From the NCBI RefSeq assembly GCF_003732225.1, contig NZ_MOBJ01000015.1:62001-126000 (forward strand): a stretch of 64,000 bases of DNA, written 5' to 3'. The translations under genes were made by a program, and so were the position numbers. Below the pieces are notes generated by a model, which made no database searches, was not told where the DNA came from, and worked only from the letters and a program-made list of their open reading frames with translations. How positions within the stretch are numbered: the stretch's first letter is position 1; each line of letters opens with the position of its first letter. The DNA comes from Pseudomonas brassicacearum (GTDB lineage: Bacteria; Pseudomonadota; Gammaproteobacteria; Pseudomonadales; Pseudomonadaceae). Shown here one piece after another: positions 8,581-15,918 of this stretch.

Positions 8581-9468
8581 TCAATACCAGCGCTCTTCAC
8601 CCGGCGGGCGTTTCTTGAAGCGCTTCATGCTCCACATGTACTGGCTCGGGTAAGCCCGCACGTACTTCTCGACGATCTGGCTCATGGCCGCGCAGGACGT
8701 CTCGGTATCGGTGCTGTACATCGCCTCGGGCGCGGCTTCCAGGATCACTTTGTAGCCTGAACCGTCCGGCAGGCGCAGGGCGTGCAGGAAGACGCCGACC
8801 GCTTTGCCGCCCGCGAGCATATTCGGCACGAACTTGCTGGTCAGGGCCTTGGTGGCAAAGAAGGGCACGAAGATCCCGGCGGATTCGGCCGGTTCCGGGT
8901 CAGCGGGTATGCCCACCGCACCACCTTTGCGCACTTCCTTGATGACGCTGAGGATACCTTCCTTGGTGGACGCCGCCACGCGGTTGCCCAATTGCACCCG
9001 TTGTTTGCGCAGCAATTCATCCACTGCCTTGAGCTTGGGTGGACGGTAGAAAATAATCGGTTTGCACTGGCTGCAATAGAAGTGGTTCAACACTTCCCAG
9101 TTGCCCAGGTGGCTGGTGATGCCGACCACGCCTTTGCCGGAAGCCAGCGCGTCCTTGAGCACGTCCAGACCTTCGACTTCACGCACCAGGTCGATAGAGC
9201 GCTGGGCCGGCCAGATCCAGGCGCAGGCGCTTTCGGTCAATGATTTGCCGATGTCCATCAGGCTCTGTCCCACTAAACGCTCGCGCTCGGCGGCGTCCAT
9301 GTCCGGGAAACACTTGGCGAGGTTGATGCGCACCACGTCGCGGGAACGGTTGGGGGTTTTCCACATGACCCAGCCAATCGCCGCGCCTACCGTTTGCACC
9401 GCCCGCCACGGGAGCAGGGCAAACAAACGCAGAGCGCCTACCAGCAAGGCGCCTTTAAACTTATCCAC
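8581..9468 (-). CDS. htrB: Lipid A lauroyl-type acyltransferase (HtrB/LpxL family)
   Basis: 295 residues starting at a GTG (9466-9468). This is an inner-membrane acyltransferase that adds a secondary acyl chain to lipid A. The hydrophobic N-terminus (ALLVGALRLFALLPW) anchors it. The catalytic region is ITSHLGNWEVLNHFY, the HX4(D/E)-type motif of LpxL/LpxM proteins (H-LGNW-E), followed by FYRPPK and the segment GGAVGIPADPEPAES. P. aeruginosa has two HtrB paralogues; this one matches the tag-proximal PA0011 by position. Confidence 0.9.
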   Translation of the reverse strand: MDKFKGALLVGALRLFALLPWRAVQTVGAAIGWVMWKTPNRSRDVVRINLAKCFPDMDAAERERLVGQSLMDIGKSLTESACAWIWPAQRSIDLVREVEGLDVLKDALASGKGVVGITSHLGNWEVLNHFYCSQCKPIIFYRPPKLKAVDELLRKQRVQLGNRVAASTKEGILSVIKEVRKGGAVGIPADPEPAESAGIFVPFFATKALTSKFVPNMLAGGKAVGVFLHALRLPDGSGYKVILEAAPEAMYSTDTETSCAAMSQIVEKYVRAYPSQYMWSMKRFKKRPPGEERWY

Positions 9469-9519
9469 AGGTCACTCCTGATCTTCTGAACCGACGTAAT
9501 GATCCGTATCGCGAGCCGG

Positions 9520-9621
9520 CTATTCTAACCGCCCACTGCGCAAGATGGCGTAGCGATCACAATCGGTGGTGTGATCCATGACCATCCCCGAGGCCTGCGT
9601 GCAGGCGTAGTCAATTCGCAT
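9520..9621 (-). pseudogene. Detached 3' end of tag (33 codons, with the native stop)
   Basis: Read on the minus strand this segment ends with the same residues as tag (QASGMVMDHTTDCDRYAIL ... SGRLE) and then stops at TAG (9520-9522). The identity to tag is exact over 9523-9598; upstream of that the similarity becomes weak (YAxxQ still shared). There happens to be an ATG at 9619-9621, so a 33-residue peptide is theoretically possible, but no ribosome-binding site is evident. It is best read as the original chromosomal end of tag, cut off by the islet. Confidence 0.8.
9523..9598. repeat. Left 76-bp direct repeat (att-like, tag 3' end)
   Basis: Identical over 76 bp to 10551-10626. It begins TTCTAACCGCCC and ends GAGGCCTGC. 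Outside these limits the two copies differ on both sides. Confidence 0.9.
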
Positions 9622-9635
9622 GGCACGATTTTACT

Positions 9636-9665
9636 GGATTGTTCAACATGGTATAGCGACAATCC
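9636..9665. repeat. Short inverted repeat upstream of the islet genes
   Basis: GGATTGT (9636-9642) and ACAATCC (9659-9665) are perfect 7-bp arms 16 bp apart, about 40 bp before the first islet gene. This could be an operator or recombinase site; nothing confirms either. Confidence 0.4.
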
Positions 9666-9706
9666 AAACGCTACTATATGACAATTGAAAACAAGGAGGT
9701 GTCAGC

Positions 9707-10180
9707 ATGCTTAGTAGATTAGGCGGGATTTTTTTCTCTATAGCAGTAATTTTAGCAGCCCTAGCTTTGCCAGTTTTTTTCTTCATTGGTATTACTCGGG
9801 CATACGAGTACTTCTTACCTCCTTTGATTTCTTTCGGTTGGATATGTCTTGCTGTTGTCCTGATTTTGCTTCTACCCCTTTCAGCAGTTCGAAAATTAAG
9901 ACCCTATACTGGAACTGGAATATATATAAGTTCTTATGTCTTCGGCCTTATATTATTCCTGTATAGCGTTTTGTTTACTTGGTCTCTTTGGGGTGGATTT
10001 TGGGCATTTGTTGGCATAGCTGGATTTGGTGGCCTGATAGTGCCATTCGCGATGATTGCAACTATGTCAAAAGGGCTATGGGTTGGATTTTTCATAGTAC
10101 TGGGCTTGTTAGTTTTAACTTGGACTATGAGAATAAGTGGACTAGCTATATTAACCGCATCAGAAAAAAATGAGATGTGA
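9707..10180 (+). CDS. Unknown multi-pass membrane protein of the tag islet
   Basis: 157 residues, not recognised. It is very hydrophobic, with about four predicted membrane helices: residues 6-28 (IFFSIAVILAALALPVFFFIG), 36-58 (FLPPLISFGWICLAVVLILLL), 72-100 (IYISSYVFGLILFLYSVLFTW, continuing into a glycine-rich segment) and 118-142 (LWVGFFIVLGLLVLTW). A strong ribosome-binding site, AAGGAGGT (9693-9700), sits six bases before the ATG, so it is probably expressed. It uses many A/T-ending codons, unlike the surrounding genes, which points to transfer. It is three bases ahead of the next gene and so likely cotranscribed with it. Confidence 0.75.
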   Translation: MLSRLGGIFFSIAVILAALALPVFFFIGITRAYEYFLPPLISFGWICLAVVLILLLPLSAVRKLRPYTGTGIYISSYVFGLILFLYSVLFTWSLWGGFWAFVGIAGFGGLIVPFAMIATMSKGLWVGFFIVLGLLVLTWTMRISGLAILTASEKNEM

Positions 10181-10183
10181 AAA

Positions 10184-10519
10184 ATGAATAACGCCGAACT
10201 AAAAAAGGAAAGCATTTTTATAGGGCTTTCTGCATTAATTCTTATACTTATAACGCTTATTCTCTCTGACGGCTACAGCCCGGTAGCAGGTTTTTGGTGG
10301 TCCCTAACTAATGAAATGTCACTATTTGACATCGCCATTGGCTGTGAAGAGAAACTGGTTTGGCAACAAGTACAGGACTGCCCTGATGGAATAAAACTTC
10401 TTGTAAAAACTAAATATGTATTGGCTTTGCTTGGATTAATAAGCATTTTTGGTCTTGGCCAGTTTCTAGGCATTTTCCCATCGGTTAGAGGAAAGCGTCA
10501 GCCTAGCCCGACACTATAA
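10184..10519 (+). CDS. Unknown small membrane protein of the tag islet
   Basis: 111 residues, not recognised. Two membrane helices frame a ~45-residue loop: the first near residues 10-29 (IFIGLSALILILITLILS), the second near 79-97 (YVLALLGLISIFGLGQFLG). The loop carries two cysteines (IGCEEKL and VQDCPDG) and several acidic residues, suggesting a disulfide-bonded extracytoplasmic domain if it faces the periplasm. It follows the upstream gene after 3 bp and ends 10 bp before the convergent tag stop. Codon use is A/T-rich like its partner. Confidence 0.7.
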   Translation: MNNAELKKESIFIGLSALILILITLILSDGYSPVAGFWWSLTNEMSLFDIAIGCEEKLVWQQVQDCPDGIKLLVKTKYVLALLGLISIFGLGQFLGIFPSVRGKRQPSPTL

Positions 10520-10529
10520 GAAGGAACAT

Positions 10530-11111
10530 TCAGATGCCCGCAGAAAACATTTCTAACCGCCCACTGCGCAAGATGGCGTAGCGATCACAATCGGTGGTGT
10601 GATCCATGACCATCCCCGAGGCCTGCATCAGGGCATAGCAAATGGTCGGGCCGACAAAGGTGAAGCCGGCTTTCTTCAAACCTTTGCTCATCGCTTCGGC
10701 CTCGGGCGTCACGGCCGGCACTTCGCTGCGATCCTTGAAATGATTGATCTTCGGGACGCCGCCGACAAACGACCAGAGCAGCGCCACCGGGTCTTCCAGC
10801 GCCATCCAGGCCTGGGCATTGCGCCGGGCGGCATTGAGTTTGAGACGGTTGCGAATGATCCCCGGATCGAGCATCAAATCGTCGATTTCGGCGTCGCTCA
10901 TCTGCGCCACGCGCTGCACGTCGAAGCCGAACAGCGCCTCACGGTAGCGTTCGCGTTTCCTCAGCACGGTGATCCATGACAGACCGGCCTGGAACCCTTC
11001 GAGCAAAAGCAACTCGAACAAGCGCTGCGCATCGCGTAGCGGTACGCCCCACTCTTGATCGTGATAAGCCATGTACAGCGGATCTTCGGAACACCAAAAG
11101 CAGCGTGGCAT
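10530..11111 (-). CDS. tag: DNA-3-methyladenine glycosylase I, with altered C-terminus
   Basis: 193 residues from MPRCFWCSEDPLYMAYHDQEWG. Tag excises 3-methyladenine from alkylated DNA. The N-terminal CxWC-type zinc ligand region (RCFWC) and the C-terminal zinc ligands (H in MDHTTDC and its Cys) are present, as is the core EGFQAGLSWITVLRKRERYREAF-type helix. The last six residues (MFSAGI) come from the islet: in the detached copy at 9520 the frame stops right after RLE, giving a native length of 187, the E. coli length. The added tail lies beyond the zinc site, so activity is probably kept. Confidence 0.93.
   Translation of the reverse strand: MPRCFWCSEDPLYMAYHDQEWGVPLRDAQRLFELLLLEGFQAGLSWITVLRKRERYREALFGFDVQRVAQMSDAEIDDLMLDPGIIRNRLKLNAARRNAQAWMALEDPVALLWSFVGGVPKINHFKDRSEVPAVTPEAEAMSKGLKKAGFTFVGPTICYALMQASGMVMDHTTDCDRYAILRSGRLEMFSAGI
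10551..10626. repeat. Right 76-bp direct repeat (within tag)
   Basis: Exact copy of 9523-9598, here forming codons for the last ~25 native residues of the intact tag gene. Confidence 0.9.
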
Positions 11112-11146
11112 AAGGCTCCAGGGGGCGTGCGGACGAACGAATCGGG

Positions 11147-11152
11147 TATACT
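11147..11152 (+). promoter_or_regulatory. Candidate -10 box for glyQ
   Basis: TATACT at 11147-11152, 41 bp before the glyQ start, flanked by CGGG and CCCG so that it sits in the loop of a small hairpin. No convincing -35 box is present at 17 bp, so this is tentative. Confidence 0.45.
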
Positions 11153-11192
11153 CCCGCTCTTTAAATCGCAGCCCAAGAAACAGGTGAATTTC

Positions 11193-12146
11193 GTGAGCCA
11201 GCCTACGCCAGCCGTGCGTACCTTCCAAGACTTGATCCTCGCCCTCCAGCAATACTGGGCCGAGCAAGGTTGTGTGGTACTTCAGCCCTACGATATGGAA
11301 GTAGGCGCCGGCACTTTCCATACCGCCACGTTCCTGCGCGCCATCGGCCCGGAAACCTGGAACGCCGCTTATGTGCAGCCCAGTCGTCGCCCGACTGACG
11401 GCCGCTACGGTGAAAACCCGAACCGTCTGCAGCACTACTACCAGTTCCAGGTAGTCCTGAAGCCGAACCCGGACAACTTCCAGGAACTGTACCTGGGCTC
11501 CCTCAAGCACGTGGGCCTGGACCCATTGGTGCACGACATCCGTTTCGTCGAAGACAACTGGGAATCGCCAACCCTCGGCGCGTGGGGTCTGGGCTGGGAA
11601 GTCTGGCTCAACGGCATGGAAGTGACCCAATTCACCTACTTCCAGGCGGCCGGCGGCATCGAGTGCTACCCGGTAACCGGCGAGATCACCTACGGTCTCG
11701 AGCGTCTGGCCATGTACCTGCAAGGCGTGGATTCGGTCTACGACCTGGTCTGGGCTGACGGCCCGTTCGGCAAAGTGACCTACGGCGATGTGTTCCACCA
11801 GAACGAAGTGGAGCAGTCGACCTACAACTTCGAACACGCCAACGTCGAGAAGCTGTTCGAACTGTTCGATTTCTACGAAAGCGAAGCCAAGCGCCTGATC
11901 GAACTCGATCAACCGCTGCCGCTGCCAAGCTATGAAATGGTGCTGAAGGCCTCGCACACCTTCAACCTGCTGGATGCACGCCGGGCGATCTCGGTGACTG
12001 CACGTCAGCAATACATTCTGCGTGTCCGCACCCTGGCGCGTTCCGTTGCGCAAGCCTACCTGCTGGCTCGCGCCAAGCTGGGCTTCCCGATGGCGACCCC
12101 GGATTTGCGTGATGAAGTGTTGGCTAAGCTGGAGGCTGCACAATGA
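11193..12146 (+). CDS. glyQ: Glycyl-tRNA synthetase alpha subunit
   Basis: 317 residues from a GTG at 11193 (MSQPTPAVRTFQDLIL); the frame is open further upstream but that part overlaps the tag start and is not conserved-looking. GlyQ is the catalytic subunit of the alpha2beta2 glycyl-tRNA synthetase. Family segments include QYWAEQGCVVLQPYDMEVGAG, PSRRPTDGRYGENPNR and the class II core VTQFTYFQAAGG. It ends in ATGA overlapping glyS (12143-12146). Confidence 0.97.
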   Translation: MSQPTPAVRTFQDLILALQQYWAEQGCVVLQPYDMEVGAGTFHTATFLRAIGPETWNAAYVQPSRRPTDGRYGENPNRLQHYYQFQVVLKPNPDNFQELYLGSLKHVGLDPLVHDIRFVEDNWESPTLGAWGLGWEVWLNGMEVTQFTYFQAAGGIECYPVTGEITYGLERLAMYLQGVDSVYDLVWADGPFGKVTYGDVFHQNEVEQSTYNFEHANVEKLFELFDFYESEAKRLIELDQPLPLPSYEMVLKASHTFNLLDARRAISVTARQQYILRVRTLARSVAQAYLLARAKLGFPMATPDLRDEVLAKLEAAQ

Positions 12147-14197
12147 GTGCTCAAGATTTCCTGGTTGAACTGGGCACCGAAGAGCTGCCACCCAAGGCCC
12201 TGAACACCCTGGCCGATGCGTTCCTCGCCGGCATCGAGAAGGGCTTGCTGGCCGCTGGCCTGGGCTTTGAAGCCAAGCAGGTCTACGCCGCACCGCGTCG
12301 TCTGGCCGTGCTGATCACCAAACTGGCCACTCAACAGCCGGATCGCAGCATTAACCTCGACGGCCCGCCACGTCAGGCCGCCTTCGACACCGAAGGCAAT
12401 CCGACCCAGGCCGCCCTGGGCTTCGCCAAGAAGTGCGGCGTCGAGCTGAGCGAAATCGATCAAAGCGGGCCGAAGCTGCGTTACAGCCAAAGCATCGCCG
12501 GCAAACCGACCGTCAGCCTGTTGCCGACCATCGTCGAAGACTCGCTGAATGACCTGCCTATCCCGAAGCGCATGCGTTGGGGCGCTCGCAAGGAAGAATT
12601 CGTTCGCCCAACCCAATGGCTGGTGATGCTGCTCGGCGACCAGGTGGTCGACTGCACCATCCTCGCCCAGAAGGCTGGTCGCGATTCCCGTGGTCACCGC
12701 TTCCATCACCCGGAAAGCGTGCGCATCACCTCGCCGGCCAACTACCTGAACGACCTGCGCGCAGCCTACGTACTGGCCGATGCCAATGAGCGCCGCGAGC
12801 TGATCAGCACGCGTACCGCCGAGCTGGCCACCCGTCAGGAAGGGACTGCAATCGTTCCACCAGAGCTGCTCGACGAAGTGACCGCGCTGGTGGAATGGCC
12901 AGTGCCGCTGGTGTGCTCGTTCGAGGAGCGTTTCCTCGATGTGCCGCAAGAAGCCCTGATCACCACCATGCAGGACAACCAGAAGTACTTCTGCCTGCTG
13001 GATGCCGACGGCAAGTTGCTGCCACGCTTCATTACCGTGGCCAACATCGAGAGCAAAGACCCGCAGCAGATCATCGACGGTAACGAGAAAGTGGTTCGCC
13101 CACGTCTGACCGACGCCGAATTCTTCTTCAAGCAAGACAAGAAGCAGAAACTCGAAGACTTCAACCTGCGTCTGCAGAACGTGGTGTTCCAGGAAAAACT
13201 CGGCAGCGTCTACGACAAGGCCGAACGCGTTTCCAGACTCGCCGCGTTCATCGCTCCACACATTGGCGGCAACGCCCAGTGGGCGGCGCGTGCGGGCCTG
13301 CTGTCGAAGTGCGACCTGGCGACCGAGATGGTCGGTGAGTTCCCGGAGATGCAAGGTGTCGCCGGCTACTACTACGCCCTCAACGATGGCGAGCCAGAAG
13401 ATGTCGCACTGGCGCTGAACGAGCAATACATGCCGCGCGGTGCCGGCGCTGAATTGCCGACCACCCTGACCGGTGCAGCCGTGGCAATCGCCGACAAGCT
13501 CGACACTCTGGTCGGTATCTTTGGTGTCGGCATGCTGCCAACCGGTAGCAAAGACCCGTATGCCTTGCGCCGTGCCGCTCTTGGCGTGTTGCGGATCCTG
13601 ATCGACAAGAAGCTCGACCTCGACCTGACCGACGCCGTGGCTTTCGCTGTCAACTCGTTCGGCAGCAAGGTCAAGGCTGCTGGCCTGGCTGATTCGGTAC
13701 TGGAGTTCGTCTTCGACCGTCTGCGTGCCCGTTACGAAGACGAAGGCGTGGATGTCGCCACCTACCTGTCGGTACGTGCCCTGAAACCAGGTTCGGCGCT
13801 GGACTTCGATCAGCGTGTACAAGCCGTGGAAGCGTTCCGCAAATTGCCGGAAGCCGCGGCACTGGCGGCGGTGAACAAACGCGTATCGAACCTGCTGAGC
13901 AAACTCGAAGGCAGTGTGCCGTCCACCGTTGAAGCCAAGTACTTCGACAACGCCGCCGAGTTCTCCCTGTACTCGGCGATCCAGCAAGCGGATCAAGCGG
14001 TGCAGCCAATGGCTGCGGCCCGTCAGTACCGCGAATCGCTCGCGCGTCTGGCCGCCTTGCGCGAGCCGGTCGATGCGTTCTTCGAAGCGGTGATGGTCAA
14101 CGCGGAAGACGCCAAGGTCCGTGCCAACCGTTATGCGTTGCTGGCACGCTTGCGTGGCCTGTTCCTCGGCGTTGCCGACATCTCGTTGCTGGGCTGA
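12143..14197 (+). CDS. glyS: Glycyl-tRNA synthetase beta subunit
   Basis: 684 residues, the standard length. This subunit binds tRNA(Gly) and completes the heterotetramer. It starts with the typical FLVELGTEELPPKAL, contains the HD-like stretch KCDLATEMVGEFPEMQGVAG, and ends with an anticodon-binding DALR-type domain (FFEAVMVNAEDAKVRANRYALL). Translationally coupled to glyQ by a four-base overlap. Confidence 0.97.
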   Translation: MSAQDFLVELGTEELPPKALNTLADAFLAGIEKGLLAAGLGFEAKQVYAAPRRLAVLITKLATQQPDRSINLDGPPRQAAFDTEGNPTQAALGFAKKCGVELSEIDQSGPKLRYSQSIAGKPTVSLLPTIVEDSLNDLPIPKRMRWGARKEEFVRPTQWLVMLLGDQVVDCTILAQKAGRDSRGHRFHHPESVRITSPANYLNDLRAAYVLADANERRELISTRTAELATRQEGTAIVPPELLDEVTALVEWPVPLVCSFEERFLDVPQEALITTMQDNQKYFCLLDADGKLLPRFITVANIESKDPQQIIDGNEKVVRPRLTDAEFFFKQDKKQKLEDFNLRLQNVVFQEKLGSVYDKAERVSRLAAFIAPHIGGNAQWAARAGLLSKCDLATEMVGEFPEMQGVAGYYYALNDGEPEDVALALNEQYMPRGAGAELPTTLTGAAVAIADKLDTLVGIFGVGMLPTGSKDPYALRRAALGVLRILIDKKLDLDLTDAVAFAVNSFGSKVKAAGLADSVLEFVFDRLRARYEDEGVDVATYLSVRALKPGSALDFDQRVQAVEAFRKLPEAAALAAVNKRVSNLLSKLEGSVPSTVEAKYFDNAAEFSLYSAIQQADQAVQPMAAARQYRESLARLAALREPVDAFFEAVMVNAEDAKVRANRYALLARLRGLFLGVADISLLG

Positions 14198-14207
14198 GGA
14201 GCTGCTG

Positions 14208-14741
14208 TTGAAACTGCTGATTCTCGATCGGGACGGAGTGATCAATTACGACTCCGACGCTTACATCAAGTCGGTGGAAGAGTGGATTCCGCTCCCCGGC
14301 TCGATCGAAGCCATCGCGCAGTTGAGCAAGGCCGGCTGGACGGTAGCCGTCGCTACCAACCAGTCGGGCATTGCTCGCGGCTACTACGATGTCGCCACCC
14401 TCGACGCCATGCACGAGCGCTTGCGCACGTTGGTGGCGGAGCAGGGTGGCGAGGTCGGGCTGATCGTCTATTGCCCGCATGGGCCGGACGAAGGCTGCGA
14501 CTGTCGTAAGCCCAAACCTGGCATGCTTAAAACCATTGCCGCACATTACGACGTGGCGCTGACTAACCTGTGGTTCGTCGGCGACAGTCTCGGTGACCTG
14601 GAGGCGGCAAAAGCCGTCGACTGTCAGCCAGTTTTGGTAAAAACCGGAAAAGGCGAAAAGACTCAGGGCTTGACCCTACCGGTAGGTACTTTGATTTTTG
14701 ACGATCTGGCGGCGATTGCCGCAGAACTTATCCACAACTAG
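14208..14741 (+). CDS. gmhB: D-glycero-beta-D-manno-heptose-1,7-bisphosphate 7-phosphatase
   Basis: 177 residues from a TTG at 14208 (MKLLILDRDGVINYD), with GAGGAG (14196-14201) six bases before it. It is an HAD-family phosphatase in ADP-heptose synthesis for the LPS core. Catalytic DxDxV motif: LDRDGVIN; motif II: TNQSG; the zinc-binding loop CPHGPDEGCDCRKPKPGM is characteristic of GmhB; the C-terminal acidic motif is VGDSLGDLEAA. It lies 10 bp after glyS and before plsC. A perfect DnaA 9-mer (14728) overlaps its last codons. Confidence 0.93.
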   Translation: MKLLILDRDGVINYDSDAYIKSVEEWIPLPGSIEAIAQLSKAGWTVAVATNQSGIARGYYDVATLDAMHERLRTLVAEQGGEVGLIVYCPHGPDEGCDCRKPKPGMLKTIAAHYDVALTNLWFVGDSLGDLEAAKAVDCQPVLVKTGKGEKTQGLTLPVGTLIFDDLAAIAAELIHN

Positions 14742-14804
14742 GGCGATTCTGACATCCTGATCAAGGACTGTTCGGGGGCGCACTTTTAATAGGCAAATGC
14801 CGCT

Positions 14805-15566
14805 ATGTCGATCTTGCAGGCAATCAGAACCTTTCTTTTTTACCTGCTGCTGGGCACCAGCTCGTTGCTCTGGTGCAGCCTGAGCTTTTTTATCGCGCCT
14901 TTTTTACCGTTCAAGGCGCGCTACCGTTTCATCAACGTCTACTGGTGCCGCTGCGCACTGTGGCTGAGCAAGGTGTTCCTGGACATTCGCTATGAAGTCA
15001 AAGGCGCCGAGAACGTCCCTGACCAGCCGTGCGTGATTCTGTCGAACCACCAGAGCACCTGGGAGACGTTCTTTCTGTCGGCCTACTTCGAGCCGTTGAG
15101 CCAGGTGCTCAAGCGCGAACTGCTGTATGTGCCGTTCTTCGGCTGGGCGATGGCCATGCTGCGACCGATCGCCATCGACCGCGACAACCCGAAAGCCGCG
15201 CTCAAGCACGTGGCGAAGAAGGGCGACGAGCTGCTCAAGGACAATGTCTGGGTGCTGATCTTCCCGGAAGGCACCCGCGTTCCGTTCGGCACGGTGGGCA
15301 AGTTCTCTCGGGGTGGTACGGCGCTGGCGGTCAATGCGCAGTTGCCTGTGCTGCCAATCGCCCATAACGCCGGCAAGTTCTGGCCGAAAACCGGTTGGCT
15401 GAAAACACCTGGCACCATCACCGTGGTCATCGGCGCGCCGATGTACGCCGAAGGCAGCGGCCCACGAGCGATTGCCGAGCTCAACGACCGCGCTGCGGCC
15501 TGGAACGAACAGACCCAACGAGACATGGGCTCACTGCCTGCTGCGGCGGATAAAGAGACTGTCTGA
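14805..15566 (+). CDS. plsC: 1-acyl-sn-glycerol-3-phosphate acyltransferase (PlsC family)
   Basis: 253 residues. It acylates lysophosphatidic acid to phosphatidic acid at the inner membrane. An N-terminal membrane segment (FLFYLLLGTSSLLWCSLSFF) precedes the acyltransferase domain with motif I SNHQSTWETFF (an HX4E form of the usual HX4D) and motif III FPEGTRVPFGTVGKFSRGG. P. aeruginosa has a homologue at the same place (PA0005). It probably forms one operon with gmhB and ends at the terminator at 15694. Confidence 0.92.
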   Translation: MSILQAIRTFLFYLLLGTSSLLWCSLSFFIAPFLPFKARYRFINVYWCRCALWLSKVFLDIRYEVKGAENVPDQPCVILSNHQSTWETFFLSAYFEPLSQVLKRELLYVPFFGWAMAMLRPIAIDRDNPKAALKHVAKKGDELLKDNVWVLIFPEGTRVPFGTVGKFSRGGTALAVNAQLPVLPIAHNAGKFWPKTGWLKTPGTITVVIGAPMYAEGSGPRAIAELNDRAAAWNEQTQRDMGSLPAAADKETV

Positions 15567-15693
15567 GGTTCTGTGGATAACCTGTGTACGGTTTTGTTGA
15601 AAAGCGTCTTATTTGTTAGCTAAATTTATGATTTATATAGATATTTCTTAAGCTCATAAAACGCGGAAAAACGTGCATAAGTTTTCACGACGC

Positions 15694-15726
15694 AAAAAAA
15701 ACCGGCTATTTGCGCCGGTTTTTTTA
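15694..15726 (+). terminator. Rho-independent terminator after plsC
   Basis: An A-run, then AACCGGC, a short loop, GCCGGTT and a run of Ts. With T-rich DNA on one side and A-rich on the other it could act in both directions. Confidence 0.85.
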
Positions 15727-15757
15727 TACCTGTTTCTACCCCTGGTTATCACGCGAT

Positions 15758-15898
15758 CCGTAGCAGCTGCCGAGGCTGCGTTCGAGGACGAAGTCCTCGC
15801 AAATCCTGTGTATGCGGTTTGCCTGGAAGAATGCGTTGCCTGATTTTACGACTGCTTCGCAGCCGGACGCAGCCTCGCGGGCTCGACAGCTGCTACGG
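15758..15898. repeat. REP-like inverted repeat cluster
   Basis: CCGTAGCAGCTGCCGAGGCTGCG at the left is mirrored by a similar element at 15869-15898 (ending CAGCTGCTACGG). Between them is an independent 7-bp hairpin, CGAGGAC-GAA-GTCCTCG (15783-15799). It is related to the GGAGCTGCCGCAGGCTGCGATC family found elsewhere in the window, but diverged (GCAGC in place of GGAGC). Confidence 0.75.
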
Positions 15899-15918
15899 GG
15901 GCAGCTCTACACCGTATT

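Larger units (their letters stand above)
9523..10550. mobile_element. AT-rich two-gene islet inserted in the 3' end of tag
   Basis: One unit of 1,028 bp, bounded by the left copy (9523-9598) and ending just before the right copy (10551-10626) of a 76-bp exact direct repeat. The repeat is the 3' end of tag. Between the repeats the DNA is clearly richer in A+T than its surroundings and holds two membrane-protein genes. No integrase, transposase or terminal inverted repeat is present. The layout is that of integration at a gene 3' end with restoration of the gene: the intact tag now ends in islet-derived codons (MFSAGI, stop) while its original stop codon is stranded at 9520. Confidence 0.75.
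15567..15918. other. Intergenic region: terminator and REP-like inverted repeats
   Basis: 352 bp with no gene. It starts with a perfect DnaA 9-mer (15572), continues with an AT-rich stretch, a terminator (15694-15726) and a REP-like cluster (15758-15898). No open frame of interest. Confidence 0.8.

Noticed and set aside
9520..9621. 33-residue peptide gene at the detached tag end
   Set aside because: Although it has an ATG and stop, no ribosome-binding site is seen and the sequence is explained by the tag duplication.
12056..14245. 729-codon minus-strand open frame opposite glyS
   Set aside because: Antisense of a well-conserved gene; its composition (His, Gln, Val-rich) is typical of a mirror frame.
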